Positions 17,917 to 26,277 of a DNA stretch of 64,000 bases are shown here, in pieces. The notes beneath the pieces were generated by a model. The model was not told the origin of the DNA. It saw nothing but the letters and a program-made list of their open reading frames with translations, and did no database searches. The first letter of the stretch is position 1, and each line of letters begins with the position of its first letter. The translations under genes were made by a program, and so were the position numbers. This stretch comes from Algoriphagus locisalis (GTDB taxonomy: Bacteria; Bacteroidota; Bacteroidia; Cytophagales; Cyclobacteriaceae), in contig NZ_FPBF01000008.1 in the NCBI RefSeq assembly GCF_900116615.1, forward strand, positions 52,098 to 116,097. Reading direction: 5' to 3'.

Positions 17917-17936
17917 TTGCGCAATCGATTGCATTT
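17917..17936. promoter_or_regulatory. LacI-family operator, SusC promoter-proximal site
   Basis: TTGCGCAATCGATTGCATTT matches the uxaA palindrome at 16 of 20 positions, with the left arm and core perfect. It lies about 160 bp upstream of the SusC start codon. On the minus strand a TAAAATGC element overlaps it and could be a degenerate -7 box. Confidence 0.8.
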
Positions 17937-18068
17937 TACATATTAAAATTCAATGAGTCAACATATTCATGTAAATTTTATCAAAATCGAAATAATCATC
18001 TATTAGTAAGAGAAATTTCAGTATTTTAATTTGATAAAGCAGTGACTTACAAATAATAAAAGAGTCAA

Positions 18069-18088
18069 TTGCGCAATCGGTTACACTT
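18069..18088. promoter_or_regulatory. LacI-family operator, second SusC upstream site
   Basis: TTGCGCAATCGGTTACACTT keeps the complete left arm and central CG step, with a degenerate right arm. It lies between the end of the CE8-esterase fusion gene and SusC. Confidence 0.7.
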
Positions 18089-18122
18089 CCAATGAAAAAT
18101 TATGGAATCGATTTTAATAAGA

Positions 18123-20036
18123 CTAGCGTAATACTTTTTCTAAAAAATTAGCCATCGTTTTTACCGTTTCTTCAAACCAAGTATCATACAACCAAAAAGG
18201 ATGAGGGGTTTCTGGAAAAGTATGGACTTCTGAATAGACTTTTTTCTGATCTAAAAGTTGAATTAACTCATCTCTCCCTGCATGAAATCTAGGATATTGG
18301 GAATTGATAAATAGCATGGGCTTGTATGTAGGATTCTTGAGATACAAGGGTGATGCTGCATCCCAGACTTCTGGCTTTTGATCGTATGTCCCACCGAACC
18401 ACTCTGATGCTACTTGACCCTCTGCAGATTCCGGATGATGAAAAGCCAACACTCCGTCCATATCTATAATCGCCTTGACTTCCGATGAAGCTTCCAATTT
18501 AGTCAACCCTTCATATTCAAGTGTTTTAGTCATTCCTACCAAAGTCGCGATTTGTCCACCAGCCGAGCTTCCAGAAATAGCTATCTGAGAAGTATCGATC
18601 CCGAACTTATTAGCATGAACTTTCAGCCAACGAATCGCTTCCTTCACGTCGTGAATCGCTGCGGGATATTGCGCCTCTGGCGAAAGCCTATATTCTACTA
18701 CAGTGGTCACATAGCCTCTTTCTGCCAAAGCAATTGCCATGGGAATCTGAAGCTTTTTGTCGCCAGACTTCCAACCTCCACCATGAACCATCACAATCGC
18801 AGGACGCAAGGACTCAGGTTGCGTAGGCGTGAAAACATCCAACTTCAACTCTCGATTTCCAAGAACTTTGTAAACATGTCCTTTACTTTCAGTCACTGAA
18901 TCGCTGGGTTGAATGGCAACCGGCTTGATCTGGGGAAAATTCTTTACATCTTTTTTCCAAGCATCTTCCAAATTGTAAGAACCCTCCTTTTGGTATCCGT
19001 ACCAGCGATTTCTATAAAAGTCCACAGTTTTGGTCTTGCCCGCGAAAACCTCATAAACATGATATTCTTTTGCTTGCTCAGCATTTAGTTGATGCGACCA
19101 GCCGACTCTTTCCTCTGCATTTGCTCCAGGCCCAAAGCTTCCCGACTCGGCATAGAAAACAGTTTTCTCAGCATTCTCCCTACTCCAATTATGCCAGCCT
19201 TCAGGGGCAATATGGGCTCCCATCTCTGTATTGATGAAAACCGTTTTAGCAAAATCTCTCCAAGGTCTTCCCAGATAAACTTTCTTCACCTCAGGATCAG
19301 CAGTAAGCTTACAGTCTTTAAAAACATAGCCATACTCCACCCATTCGGGCGTAGAAGCAGCTGTGATGTAGGAATCTGATTTGGAGTGGATCACGCAGTG
19401 GTCAAAAAGGGCAGTCGCAGATCCGAATATAAAATCCGTTGTGCCCTCGATATAGCAATTTCTAAAGAGTTGGCGGGAGTTTTCACCCGAGGCAAACATC
19501 GTATCCTGATTCCCAAGAAAGCGGCAGTTTTCGAAAACCAAACGATCACCTTCGGCATGTAGCGCTACTGCCTGTCCTACATTTCCGGCTGTATTTTCTA
19601 TGGTCAGATTTTTAAAAGTCAATGAATTCCCCAGCACTTTCAGCGTATAGGTTTCAAAAGTTCCCATATTGTCTTTCGCTGCATAATCATCAAAAGTGAT
19701 AATAGTATTTTCAGGATTTTCACCTTCGAAAGTCACATTTGTCACCGGGCCAAGAATAACCAGCTTCTCTTTATAAACTCCAGGCTTGATATAAACAGTG
19801 AGTGGCTCTGGTAAATAAACCCTTATCGCATCCAAGGCTTCACCTATCGTTTTGAAATGCCCCGAACCATCCTGAGCGACAACTATATCATGTTCTATTT
19901 TGCCTTTCAGCTTTTCAGAATCAAGGGGTTTGATTTCTACATTTGGCACCTGAGAAAAAGAATTACCAACTGCCAGAACCAATAATACCAGATGAAAAAA
20001 TGCTGTTTTCATTATGCTCTTCATCATTTCTTCCAT
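18123..20036 (-). CDS. pectin methylesterase (CE8) fused to an alpha/beta-hydrolase esterase
   Basis: A 637-residue two-domain secreted enzyme. The signal peptide (FHLVLLVLAVGNSFSQ) is followed by a CE8 domain at about residues 45-345 with QDTMFA, the nucleophile segment GTTDFIFGSA, and VYLGRPWRDFAKTVF. A linker leads to an alpha/beta-hydrolase domain (about 395-637) with the oxyanion motif VHGGGWKSGD, the nucleophile elbow GSSAGGQ and a terminal His in PETPHPFW. CE8 removes methyl esters from homogalacturonan. The second domain resembles CE10-like and acetyl/feruloyl esterases and may remove acetyl groups. In-frame ATGs at 20024 and 20012 are alternative starts. It is the last gene of its operon. 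Confidence 0.92.
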   Translation of the reverse strand: MEEMMKSIMKTAFFHLVLLVLAVGNSFSQVPNVEIKPLDSEKLKGKIEHDIVVAQDGSGHFKTIGEALDAIRVYLPEPLTVYIKPGVYKEKLVILGPVTNVTFEGENPENTIITFDDYAAKDNMGTFETYTLKVLGNSLTFKNLTIENTAGNVGQAVALHAEGDRLVFENCRFLGNQDTMFASGENSRQLFRNCYIEGTTDFIFGSATALFDHCVIHSKSDSYITAASTPEWVEYGYVFKDCKLTADPEVKKVYLGRPWRDFAKTVFINTEMGAHIAPEGWHNWSRENAEKTVFYAESGSFGPGANAEERVGWSHQLNAEQAKEYHVYEVFAGKTKTVDFYRNRWYGYQKEGSYNLEDAWKKDVKNFPQIKPVAIQPSDSVTESKGHVYKVLGNRELKLDVFTPTQPESLRPAIVMVHGGGWKSGDKKLQIPMAIALAERGYVTTVVEYRLSPEAQYPAAIHDVKEAIRWLKVHANKFGIDTSQIAISGSSAGGQIATLVGMTKTLEYEGLTKLEASSEVKAIIDMDGVLAFHHPESAEGQVASEWFGGTYDQKPEVWDAASPLYLKNPTYKPMLFINSQYPRFHAGRDELIQLLDQKKVYSEVHTFPETPHPFWLYDTWFEETVKTMANFLEKVLR

Positions 20037-20050
20037 AACATCTGATTTTA

Positions 20051-20146
20051 TCTTGGCTCTAAACTCTTGATTCTTGATACTTTCTTCATGGATCTTGGCT
20101 CTTGACTCTTGGCTCTTGACTCTATTGTCTTGACTCTATTGTCTTG
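20051..20146. repeat. degenerate 7/14-bp tandem repeats
   Basis: CTTGGCTCTTGACT is repeated in tandem from 20094, and CTTGACTCTATTGT twice at 20115-20142. Looser 7-bp units (CTCTTGA, TTCTTGA) lie upstream. The array fills the gap between two esterase genes of one operon and stops at the CE12 stop codon. Confidence 0.8.
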
Positions 20147-20938
20147 CTACTTGATACTTCCAGCCAGCTCCTTCATCCCTTCCAGCACCAACTCAGCCAC
20201 AGCTTTTGCTCCAGCAGGCTGGAAATGCGTATTGTCTTTTTGACCATCTGGATAGGCTTCATATAGACCCGGACCGAAATTCATAAAGTAATTTTCGGTC
20301 ACATATTCCTGCCCTTTTTCAGAGAAAAAATCCATCGAACGCTGGTTCAAATCTATCATCAAAGCACCCAATTCCTCCGCAACTTCCTTTGCTGCTGCAT
20401 CATATTCCCCATGCACATTTTCCAAATGCCCGTCTTTCCAAGGGTAATTTCTTGCTACCGGAGTCAATACTATCGGAGTCGCCCCTTTCTCACGGGTTTG
20501 AGTGACAAAAAGCCGAATGTATTCCTTGTATCCTTCCACAGTCACATAGCGCTCAGTCTTTTCAACAGCCGCATCATTGTGGCCAAATTGCATGATCACC
20601 AAATCACCCGCCTCGAGCTCTTTATAAACAGCCGACCATCGACCTTCTTCGAAAAACGTACGTGTACTTCTTCCTCCACGGGCTCTATCATCCACAATCA
20701 TTGAGTCAGCTTCTACCAAACCTTGCAATGATTTGAGATTTTCTTTATTCATAAAAGGCTGAAAAACCTGTCCCCATCCCATCAGTGGATAACGGTCTTT
20801 CTGGTAATTCTCTCCTTCATAAAGCGAATAATCAGCCATAGTAGAATCACCAATGAGGTAGATTTTTTTGATATTTTCTTTTGGTGAAAAAGCTGAGGTA
20901 ACAAGGATCGCTAGAAGTATTACTAAATATTTTTTCAT
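20147..20938 (-). CDS. rhamnogalacturonan acetylesterase, CE12 family (SGNH hydrolase)
   Basis: A 263-residue secreted esterase. The signal peptide (LVILLAILVTSAFS) precedes block I (IGDSTMAD, Ser32), with block III GHND in IMQFGHNDAA and block V DNTHFQPAGA near residues 233-242 supplying the catalytic Asp-His. This is the CE12 pattern. It removes acetyl groups from rhamnogalacturonan I so that lyases and hydrolases can act. A second CE12 gene follows upstream in the same operon. The two differ enough to suggest distinct acetyl positions or an old duplication. Confidence 0.9.
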   Translation of the reverse strand: MKKYLVILLAILVTSAFSPKENIKKIYLIGDSTMADYSLYEGENYQKDRYPLMGWGQVFQPFMNKENLKSLQGLVEADSMIVDDRARGGRSTRTFFEEGRWSAVYKELEAGDLVIMQFGHNDAAVEKTERYVTVEGYKEYIRLFVTQTREKGATPIVLTPVARNYPWKDGHLENVHGEYDAAAKEVAEELGALMIDLNQRSMDFFSEKGQEYVTENYFMNFGPGLYEAYPDGQKDNTHFQPAGAKAVAELVLEGMKELAGSIK

Positions 20939-20949
20939 GGTTTTTTTTG

Positions 20950-21010
20950 GTTGGTCCGCAGACGACGGTCAACAGTCCACTTTAGGGAACGGTGGTCCGT
21001 GGACTTTCGA
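20950..21010. repeat. imperfect heptad repeat with inverted repeat
   Basis: The gap between the two CE12 genes holds 7-bp-spaced units (GGTCCGC, AGACGAC, GGTCAAC, AGTCCAC). An inverted repeat, AGTCCAC (20974-20980) with GTGGACT (20999-21005), is also present. The sequence is GC-richer than its surroundings. Confidence 0.55.
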
Positions 21011-21016
21011 CTTATT

Positions 21017-21775
21017 TCAATCCTTTAGAAACTTCACCAATTCAGGCAGTTCCCTTCTCAATTCTTCCACTGCAAGATCACTTACTTTGAAAGCGCCCGT
21101 TGGAGAAAGATGGGTGTTGTCTTCTCTCCCTTCGGGAAATTGGGAATAATCGCCTGGACTATAATGAAGAAATAATTCCTTGGACTTTTCCACTCCAAAC
21201 TGCTCCAGAACCTCAATGGTCTTCTTATGCAAATCAAAAAGTGGAACTTCCATTTCTGCCGCCACTTCCCTGACCACCTCAGAATACCTTCCGTGTGTAT
21301 CCGTCAAAACTCCATTCTCACCAAAGCTCCTTCTGGAAATTGGCGTAGCTAAGACAGCCTTCCCTCCTTTTTCTCTCACTTCATTTACAAACCGAATCAA
21401 ATTATCCCGATACGATGAATCCGCATAAGCATAACGATCGGCGGAATTGATTTTTTGATCATTGTGACCAAATTCGATGATCACATAATCCCCTTCACTC
21501 AGACGCTCCATCACTACATCCCAGCGCCCTTCAGCGCGAAAACTTTTGGTGCTTCTGCCATTCATTGCATGGTTTTCAAAGCGGATTCCTTCTTTGAAAT
21601 ATAATGGAAAAACCTGCCCCCAACCTTTTTCTGGATTGCTTCCAGCATAAGGTTTATCTGCCATGGTCGAGTCGCCAACTAGAAAAAAAGTGATATCATT
21701 TTCAACATTATCGTTTCCGAAAATCGCCGCATAAAAAAGAGAAAATGTTGAAAACAGAATCAATAATGTTCTCAT
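21017..21775 (-). CDS. rhamnogalacturonan acetylesterase, CE12 family (SGNH hydrolase)
   Basis: A 252-residue secreted CE12 esterase. The signal peptide is at residues 1-20, followed by LVGDSTMAD (Ser36), MNGRSTKSF, IEFGHNDQK and the Asp-His block DNTHLSPTGAF near the C-terminus. It deacetylates rhamnogalacturonan in the periplasm. Its start is separated by one base from the stop of the GH28 gene upstream in the operon. It is a paralogue of the adjacent CE12 enzyme. Confidence 0.9.
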   Translation of the reverse strand: MRTLLILFSTFSLFYAAIFGNDNVENDITFFLVGDSTMADKPYAGSNPEKGWGQVFPLYFKEGIRFENHAMNGRSTKSFRAEGRWDVVMERLSEGDYVIIEFGHNDQKINSADRYAYADSSYRDNLIRFVNEVREKGGKAVLATPISRRSFGENGVLTDTHGRYSEVVREVAAEMEVPLFDLHKKTIEVLEQFGVEKSKELFLHYSPGDYSQFPEGREDNTHLSPTGAFKVSDLAVEELRRELPELVKFLKD

Positions 21776-21776
21776 G

Positions 21777-23435
21777 TTATTTCAGTTTTACAGCATTTCG
21801 TGACAATCCATTACCTTTTATAATTTGGTCAGGACTCTTAAAATCCGCTTGATCAAATTCCACATTTTCAGAATTACCAAGAACCCTTACCGCAGCTTTT
21901 CCATTCTCCTCAAACATAAATCCACTCACCTTCACTCCCTGGCTGTTATAGATCGTCAATGGCACTTCATCCGTTCCCAACACTCTTACATTGATCAATT
22001 CCAAGCCCGAAGCATCGATAGCAGTAATTCCTTTTTTCGCTTGTAAAACAGCATTTTCCAATCGCACATTTTCCAGTTTCATCTCTGGTAACCCCATAAA
22101 AAACGCTGCGATTTCTGAATCAGTCACTGTGATGTTTTTCATGCTGATATTTCTGAAAACAGGCGTTTCTTCAGTTACTGGCAGGAGGTTTTCCTGCCTT
22201 GCCTCATCTTCTGCACTTTGATCTTCTTCGATGACCGGACTATTCCCGGTATAAAACATATTAAAACCGATCGCCTCGGTAGGGATTCCTACCATATCAA
22301 TGCCCGAAATCCAGATATTCTCCACTACTCCACCCCGGCCTCTTGTACTCTTGAAGCGAAGACCAATGTCAGTTCCGATAAATGTGCAGGCAGAAACGTG
22401 GATATTTCTCACCCCGCTGGACATTTCACTTCCCACAGTTACTCCACCGTGACCATGATAGACAACGTTATTCTTGATGATCACATTTTCCGTAGGAATG
22501 GCTCTATCTCTACCGTCTTTATCCTTTCCGGATTTGATGCAGATCGCATCATCTCCCACATCGAAAGTATTGTTATAGATCAATGCATTTTTGCAAGACT
22601 CCAAATCCAAACCATCTCCATTCTGTGAAAACCATGGGTTTCTCACATTCAGATTTCGTATGATCACATCTTCACTCATCAGCGGATGGATGTTCCAGGC
22701 TGGGGAGTTTTGGAAAGTCGGCCCATCCAATAAAACCACCTTACTTTCCCTGATGCTTACCATCACAGGGCGAAGGAAATCCTTCATTTTTTGCAATTCA
22801 TTGCGGTCCGTAACATCCGGCACATTGAAACTGGAACTTGCTTTATAACCATCCAAAAAAGATTGGGAAGGAAACCAAGTTGTTCCCTCAACTATTCCGC
22901 CACTTTTTATCAGGTTTTTCCACTGCGATTCGGTCATTTTACCCTTCTTCACTGCTCTCCAAACTTCACCACTTCCATTGATAGTTCCTTTACCTGTAAT
23001 AGCGATATTTTCTACTTGATAGGCATTGATTGGTGATAGGCAACGAACGGTGTTTAGCCCTTCGAAACTTGTCTCTACCAAAGGATAATCATCCTTGTCC
23101 CTGCTGAAAATTATAAGCGCTCCGTCTTCCAGGTGCAGATTCACATTGCTTAAAAGTGTAATTGGGCCAGTGTACCAAACTCCTCTTGGCACTAACACCT
23201 TTCCTCCACCAGCTTGATTGACCGCTTCGATGGCTGATTTAAAAGCCTCGGAATTTTTCGTCAGTCCATCTCCAACAGCTCCAAAATCTGTAATGCTTTT
23301 TTCAAAATCCGGAAAGCTCGCTTCCTTCACTTTTGGCATGTCGAATTCCACCCCATCATATATGGTTTCTAACGTTTGCTGCGCAAAAGCCGGAAGGCAA
23401 AGCACTGCAAGAAGCAAAGCAAAAACCGTTTTCAT
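21777..23435 (-). CDS. polygalacturonase-like glycoside hydrolase, GH28 family
   Basis: About 552 residues from the ATG at 23435, which gives a typical signal peptide (TVFALLLAVLCLPAFAQ). An ATG at 23450 adds five residues. The beta-helix fold carries the GH28 catalytic set: NPWFSQNGDGLD, VGDDAICIKSG (paired Asp), YHGHGGVTVGSE (His) and GLRFKSTRGRGG (Arg-Lys). The enzyme hydrolyses alpha-1,4 linkages of polygalacturonate or rhamnogalacturonan. Exo action on oligogalacturonides is common for periplasmic Bacteroidota members, but specificity is not readable. It sits mid-operon before the CE12 genes. Confidence 0.93.
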   Translation of the reverse strand: MKTVFALLLAVLCLPAFAQQTLETIYDGVEFDMPKVKEASFPDFEKSITDFGAVGDGLTKNSEAFKSAIEAVNQAGGGKVLVPRGVWYTGPITLLSNVNLHLEDGALIIFSRDKDDYPLVETSFEGLNTVRCLSPINAYQVENIAITGKGTINGSGEVWRAVKKGKMTESQWKNLIKSGGIVEGTTWFPSQSFLDGYKASSSFNVPDVTDRNELQKMKDFLRPVMVSIRESKVVLLDGPTFQNSPAWNIHPLMSEDVIIRNLNVRNPWFSQNGDGLDLESCKNALIYNNTFDVGDDAICIKSGKDKDGRDRAIPTENVIIKNNVVYHGHGGVTVGSEMSSGVRNIHVSACTFIGTDIGLRFKSTRGRGGVVENIWISGIDMVGIPTEAIGFNMFYTGNSPVIEEDQSAEDEARQENLLPVTEETPVFRNISMKNITVTDSEIAAFFMGLPEMKLENVRLENAVLQAKKGITAIDASGLELINVRVLGTDEVPLTIYNSQGVKVSGFMFEENGKAAVRVLGNSENVEFDQADFKSPDQIIKGNGLSRNAVKLK

Positions 23436-23626
23436 GTTAATTAGTCTCATATTTTGGGTATTCTTATTTTTTATTTTCTATCCTGTTTTCAAATTCTTAC
23501 TTCTCTTTTGGAATTACTTCTCTCTAAAATATCTGCACCTGACATCAACCTCCGAGGTCCAAGAAAACCTCGCAAATCGTAATTCGCTAATCGTAAATCA
23601 CTTCGTATTTCTTTTTTCGTGCTTTT

Positions 23627-23662
23627 AACTTCCTACTTCCTTACTTCCCACTTACTTACTTC
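23627..23662. repeat. ACTTCCT-type heptanucleotide repeat
   Basis: Imperfect tandem copies of ACTTCCT and ACTTACTT-like units lie in the gap between the GH43 and GH28 genes, against the GH43 stop codon. It is another member of the 7-bp-period spacer repeats in this window. Confidence 0.75.
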
Positions 23663-25288
23663 CTACTTCTCAAACCTAAACCAATCCACATCGGCAAATC
23701 CGCTGTCATTGGTTTTGGTATTTCTGATTGCAAAAAGCCCAACTTTGGCTCCTATCCATTTGCCAGGAACTGCAGTAAAGGTCTCTTCTATTTCTTCAAA
23801 CTTCTCTCCGTCTTCGGAGTAAGAAAAAGCACAAACTCCTCCTTTACTTACGCTTACCCGAAGTTGAATCGAATTGGTATCCAGTGTGGTTATTTCCTTC
23901 TTAACTTCTGGCTTGCCATTTTCCGCATCGATGTAGATGACATAGTTTAGAAAAATGCCATCTTCGGTACTTTCTAACGAGAGGTACGCATAACTCATCC
24001 CCATCACGATCAGCCCGACTTGCTCATTTTGCAGTTTGGGATTTGGGTAAAACTCCAGAGAAGTGGTCGTTGTAAATTCCTCTGCAGGAAATTTTTGCAA
24101 AAGCAAATTAGGAGCTTCCCAAAGGTTTTTGGCATCTTCTGGAAGTTGTGCGGTGAAGAGTCTCAACTTACTCTCAGCCGGATTGGCAAAAGCCCAAGTT
24201 GCCTCCGGATTTGCCTGCCATTGCCATTGCAAACCGATATCATCCCCATCAAATTCATCTGAATCCGCAGGAGTTGAGATCGCTTGTTTAGCATTGATAG
24301 TTGGCTTTTTATACTTCAAAACCGGTTGACCTGTACCATCTCCATCCGGATCTTCCCCCATAGTAGGCCAGTCATTTTCCCAGCTCATCGGCTGCAAATG
24401 AGTAATCCTTCCATAAGCTTCCACATCCTGAAAATGTACAAACCAATCCTCACCTGACTCAGTATCAATCCAAGCTCCTTGATGCGGACCATTGATAGGA
24501 GTATTACCTTTTGCCAAAGAAATATGCTCTTCATAAGGCCCATATGGACTTTTTGATCTCAAAATCAGTTGCCAACCTGTGGAAACTCCACCCGCTGGTG
24601 CAAAAATGTAATATAAGCCATTTCGCTTATAGAACTTCGTTCCTTCCACTGTAGGATGCGCATCGTGGCCATCGAATACCATTTTGCCAGCACCAGTAGT
24701 TTTGGTCCCTTCCCAGTTCATCGGCTTCACCACTAACACACTTTTGATACCCGCCCGGCTTCCCGCATAGGCATGGGATAAATAGGCTTTCCCATCTTCA
24801 TCCCACAGTGGACAAGGATCGATTAATCCTTTCCCGGCTTCTACTAAAACAGGCTCGTCCCAATCACCCAGCGGATCCTTGGTTTTCACCATGTAAATCC
24901 CAAAATCCGGATCTCCCCAATAAATGTAAAACTCACCTTCGTGGTAGCGGATGGCAGGAGCCCAGACACCATTTCCATGCTGGGGGCTTGCAAAGTGATC
25001 AATCGGAACTTGCCTTTCCAAAGCATAATTCACCAACGTCCAATTCACCAAATCTTTGGAATGAAGAATAGGCAATCCAGGCACGGCATTGAAACTTGAG
25101 GCTGTCATGTAAAAATCCTCGCCCACGCGCACTACATCAGGATCTGAATAATCAGCATGCAAAATCGGGTTAATGTAAGTACCGTCACCTTGATCGGATA
25201 CCCAGACGTTGGATACTTCATTTTGCTGCGCAAAAACGGAACTTGCAGTAGCGAGCAAAACGCAAAAGCTATAAACTATTTTTTTCAC
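23663..25288 (-). CDS. glycoside hydrolase, GH43 family, with C-terminal beta-sandwich
   Basis: A 541-residue secreted enzyme. After the signal peptide (IVYSFCVLLATASSVFAQ) comes a five-bladed propeller with the three GH43 acids in context: HADYSDPDVV (catalytic base Asp), GLIDPCPLWDEDGKAYL (pKa-modulating Asp) and PTVEGTKFYKRNG (acid Glu). Residues from about 330 form a concanavalin-like sandwich, as in GH43 enzymes with a C2 domain. Substrates in the family are arabinosides, xylosides and galactosides, so side chains of rhamnogalacturonan are the likely target here. It is an operon member between CE8 and GH28. Confidence 0.92.
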   Translation of the reverse strand: MKKIVYSFCVLLATASSVFAQQNEVSNVWVSDQGDGTYINPILHADYSDPDVVRVGEDFYMTASSFNAVPGLPILHSKDLVNWTLVNYALERQVPIDHFASPQHGNGVWAPAIRYHEGEFYIYWGDPDFGIYMVKTKDPLGDWDEPVLVEAGKGLIDPCPLWDEDGKAYLSHAYAGSRAGIKSVLVVKPMNWEGTKTTGAGKMVFDGHDAHPTVEGTKFYKRNGLYYIFAPAGGVSTGWQLILRSKSPYGPYEEHISLAKGNTPINGPHQGAWIDTESGEDWFVHFQDVEAYGRITHLQPMSWENDWPTMGEDPDGDGTGQPVLKYKKPTINAKQAISTPADSDEFDGDDIGLQWQWQANPEATWAFANPAESKLRLFTAQLPEDAKNLWEAPNLLLQKFPAEEFTTTTSLEFYPNPKLQNEQVGLIVMGMSYAYLSLESTEDGIFLNYVIYIDAENGKPEVKKEITTLDTNSIQLRVSVSKGGVCAFSYSEDGEKFEEIEETFTAVPGKWIGAKVGLFAIRNTKTNDSGFADVDWFRFEK

Positions 25289-25299
25289 TAAATCTCTTG

Positions 25300-26277
25300 T
25301 TATTGATTACTTCTATTCTTGGGATTCCAGTCATCATCACCTGCAAGCACTGATTCAGCAGTGTATTTAGCCGCTTCTTCCTCAGTCAATTGATGTGACC
25401 ATGACACTCGCTGGGAAGGGTTTGCTCCAGGGCCTCTAGATCCAAACTCGGCATAGAAAGCAGTTTTTTCTGCATTTGGTTTGCTCCAGTTATGCCAGCC
25501 TTCCGGTTTGATATGTGCTCCCATTTCCGTATTGATGAATACCGTCTGGGCATAATCACGCCATGGTCTTCCTAAGTAAGCCGATGCATTTTCGCCTTCA
25601 CCAGTCAGTTTGCAATTGATGAAAACAAAACCGAATTCTGTTGCTTCCTCTGTGGATGCAGCGGTTACATAGCTTCCTCTTTTTTTGGAGAAAATCTCAC
25701 AGTTCTCGAAAACTGCAGTGGACCAACCGAAAATAAAATCGACTGTCCCTTCTATGTAGCAATCCTTATAATACTGCCTGCTACGATCTCCATGAGGATA
25801 AAGCGTATCCTGAAAACCCAGAAACCTGCACTTTTCAAACATCACTTTATCACCATCGACACGTACAGCCACTGCCTGCCCAACAGGTCCTGAAGAATTC
25901 TCAAATGTGATGTTTTTCGCATAAAAGCCATCTCCGAAAACGAAGAAGCTGGTAGAACCAGTGGTTCCCATTTCTTCTCCAAATTTGTTTTTCTTCTGCG
26001 CAAAATCGTCGTGAGTCACCAAGGTAGTTTCAGCATCTTCTCCTATGAGAGAAATATTGGTTTTGGAAGCTGCTAGCACCAATTTCTCTTTGTAAACACC
26101 TGGCTTCAAGAAGATTATCGTTTCATTTTTCCGAAAATCCGGAACGGCATCAAACGCCTCCTGTATGGTCTGAAAATCTCCGGAACCGTCTTTGGCTACC
26201 ACAAAGTCAAACTCCTGCGCTGAAACTAATCCGCTCAGGCAAAAGATTAAAACGTAAAGAATTGATTTGCTTTTCAT
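25300..26277 (-). CDS. pectin methylesterase, CE8 family
   Basis: A 325-residue single-domain pectinesterase with a signal peptide (LYVLIFCLSGLVSA). Motifs in order: VAKDGSGDFQTIQEAFDAVP, the GPVGQAVAVRVDGD strand, FQDTLYPHG, the nucleophile segment GTVDFIFGWS and AYLGRPWRDYAQTVF. It releases methanol from methyl-esterified homogalacturonan, preparing it for PL1 and GH28. Its stop lies 11 bp from the GH43 start and its start overlaps the GH105 stop by one base. It is related to the CE8 part of the fusion enzyme at 18.1 kb. Confidence 0.94.
   Translation of the reverse strand: MKSKSILYVLIFCLSGLVSAQEFDFVVAKDGSGDFQTIQEAFDAVPDFRKNETIIFLKPGVYKEKLVLAASKTNISLIGEDAETTLVTHDDFAQKKNKFGEEMGTTGSTSFFVFGDGFYAKNITFENSSGPVGQAVAVRVDGDKVMFEKCRFLGFQDTLYPHGDRSRQYYKDCYIEGTVDFIFGWSTAVFENCEIFSKKRGSYVTAASTEEATEFGFVFINCKLTGEGENASAYLGRPWRDYAQTVFINTEMGAHIKPEGWHNWSKPNAEKTAFYAEFGSRGPGANPSQRVSWSHQLTEEEAAKYTAESVLAGDDDWNPKNRSNQ

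Larger units (their letters stand above)
17760..18122. other. intergenic promoter region of the SusC operon
   Basis: This 363-bp AT-rich spacer lies between the end of the CE8-esterase fusion gene and SusC. It contains two LacI-type operators 152 bp apart (17917 and 18069), close enough for looping by a tetrameric LacI protein. No small ORF or stable terminator was seen. Confidence 0.7.
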
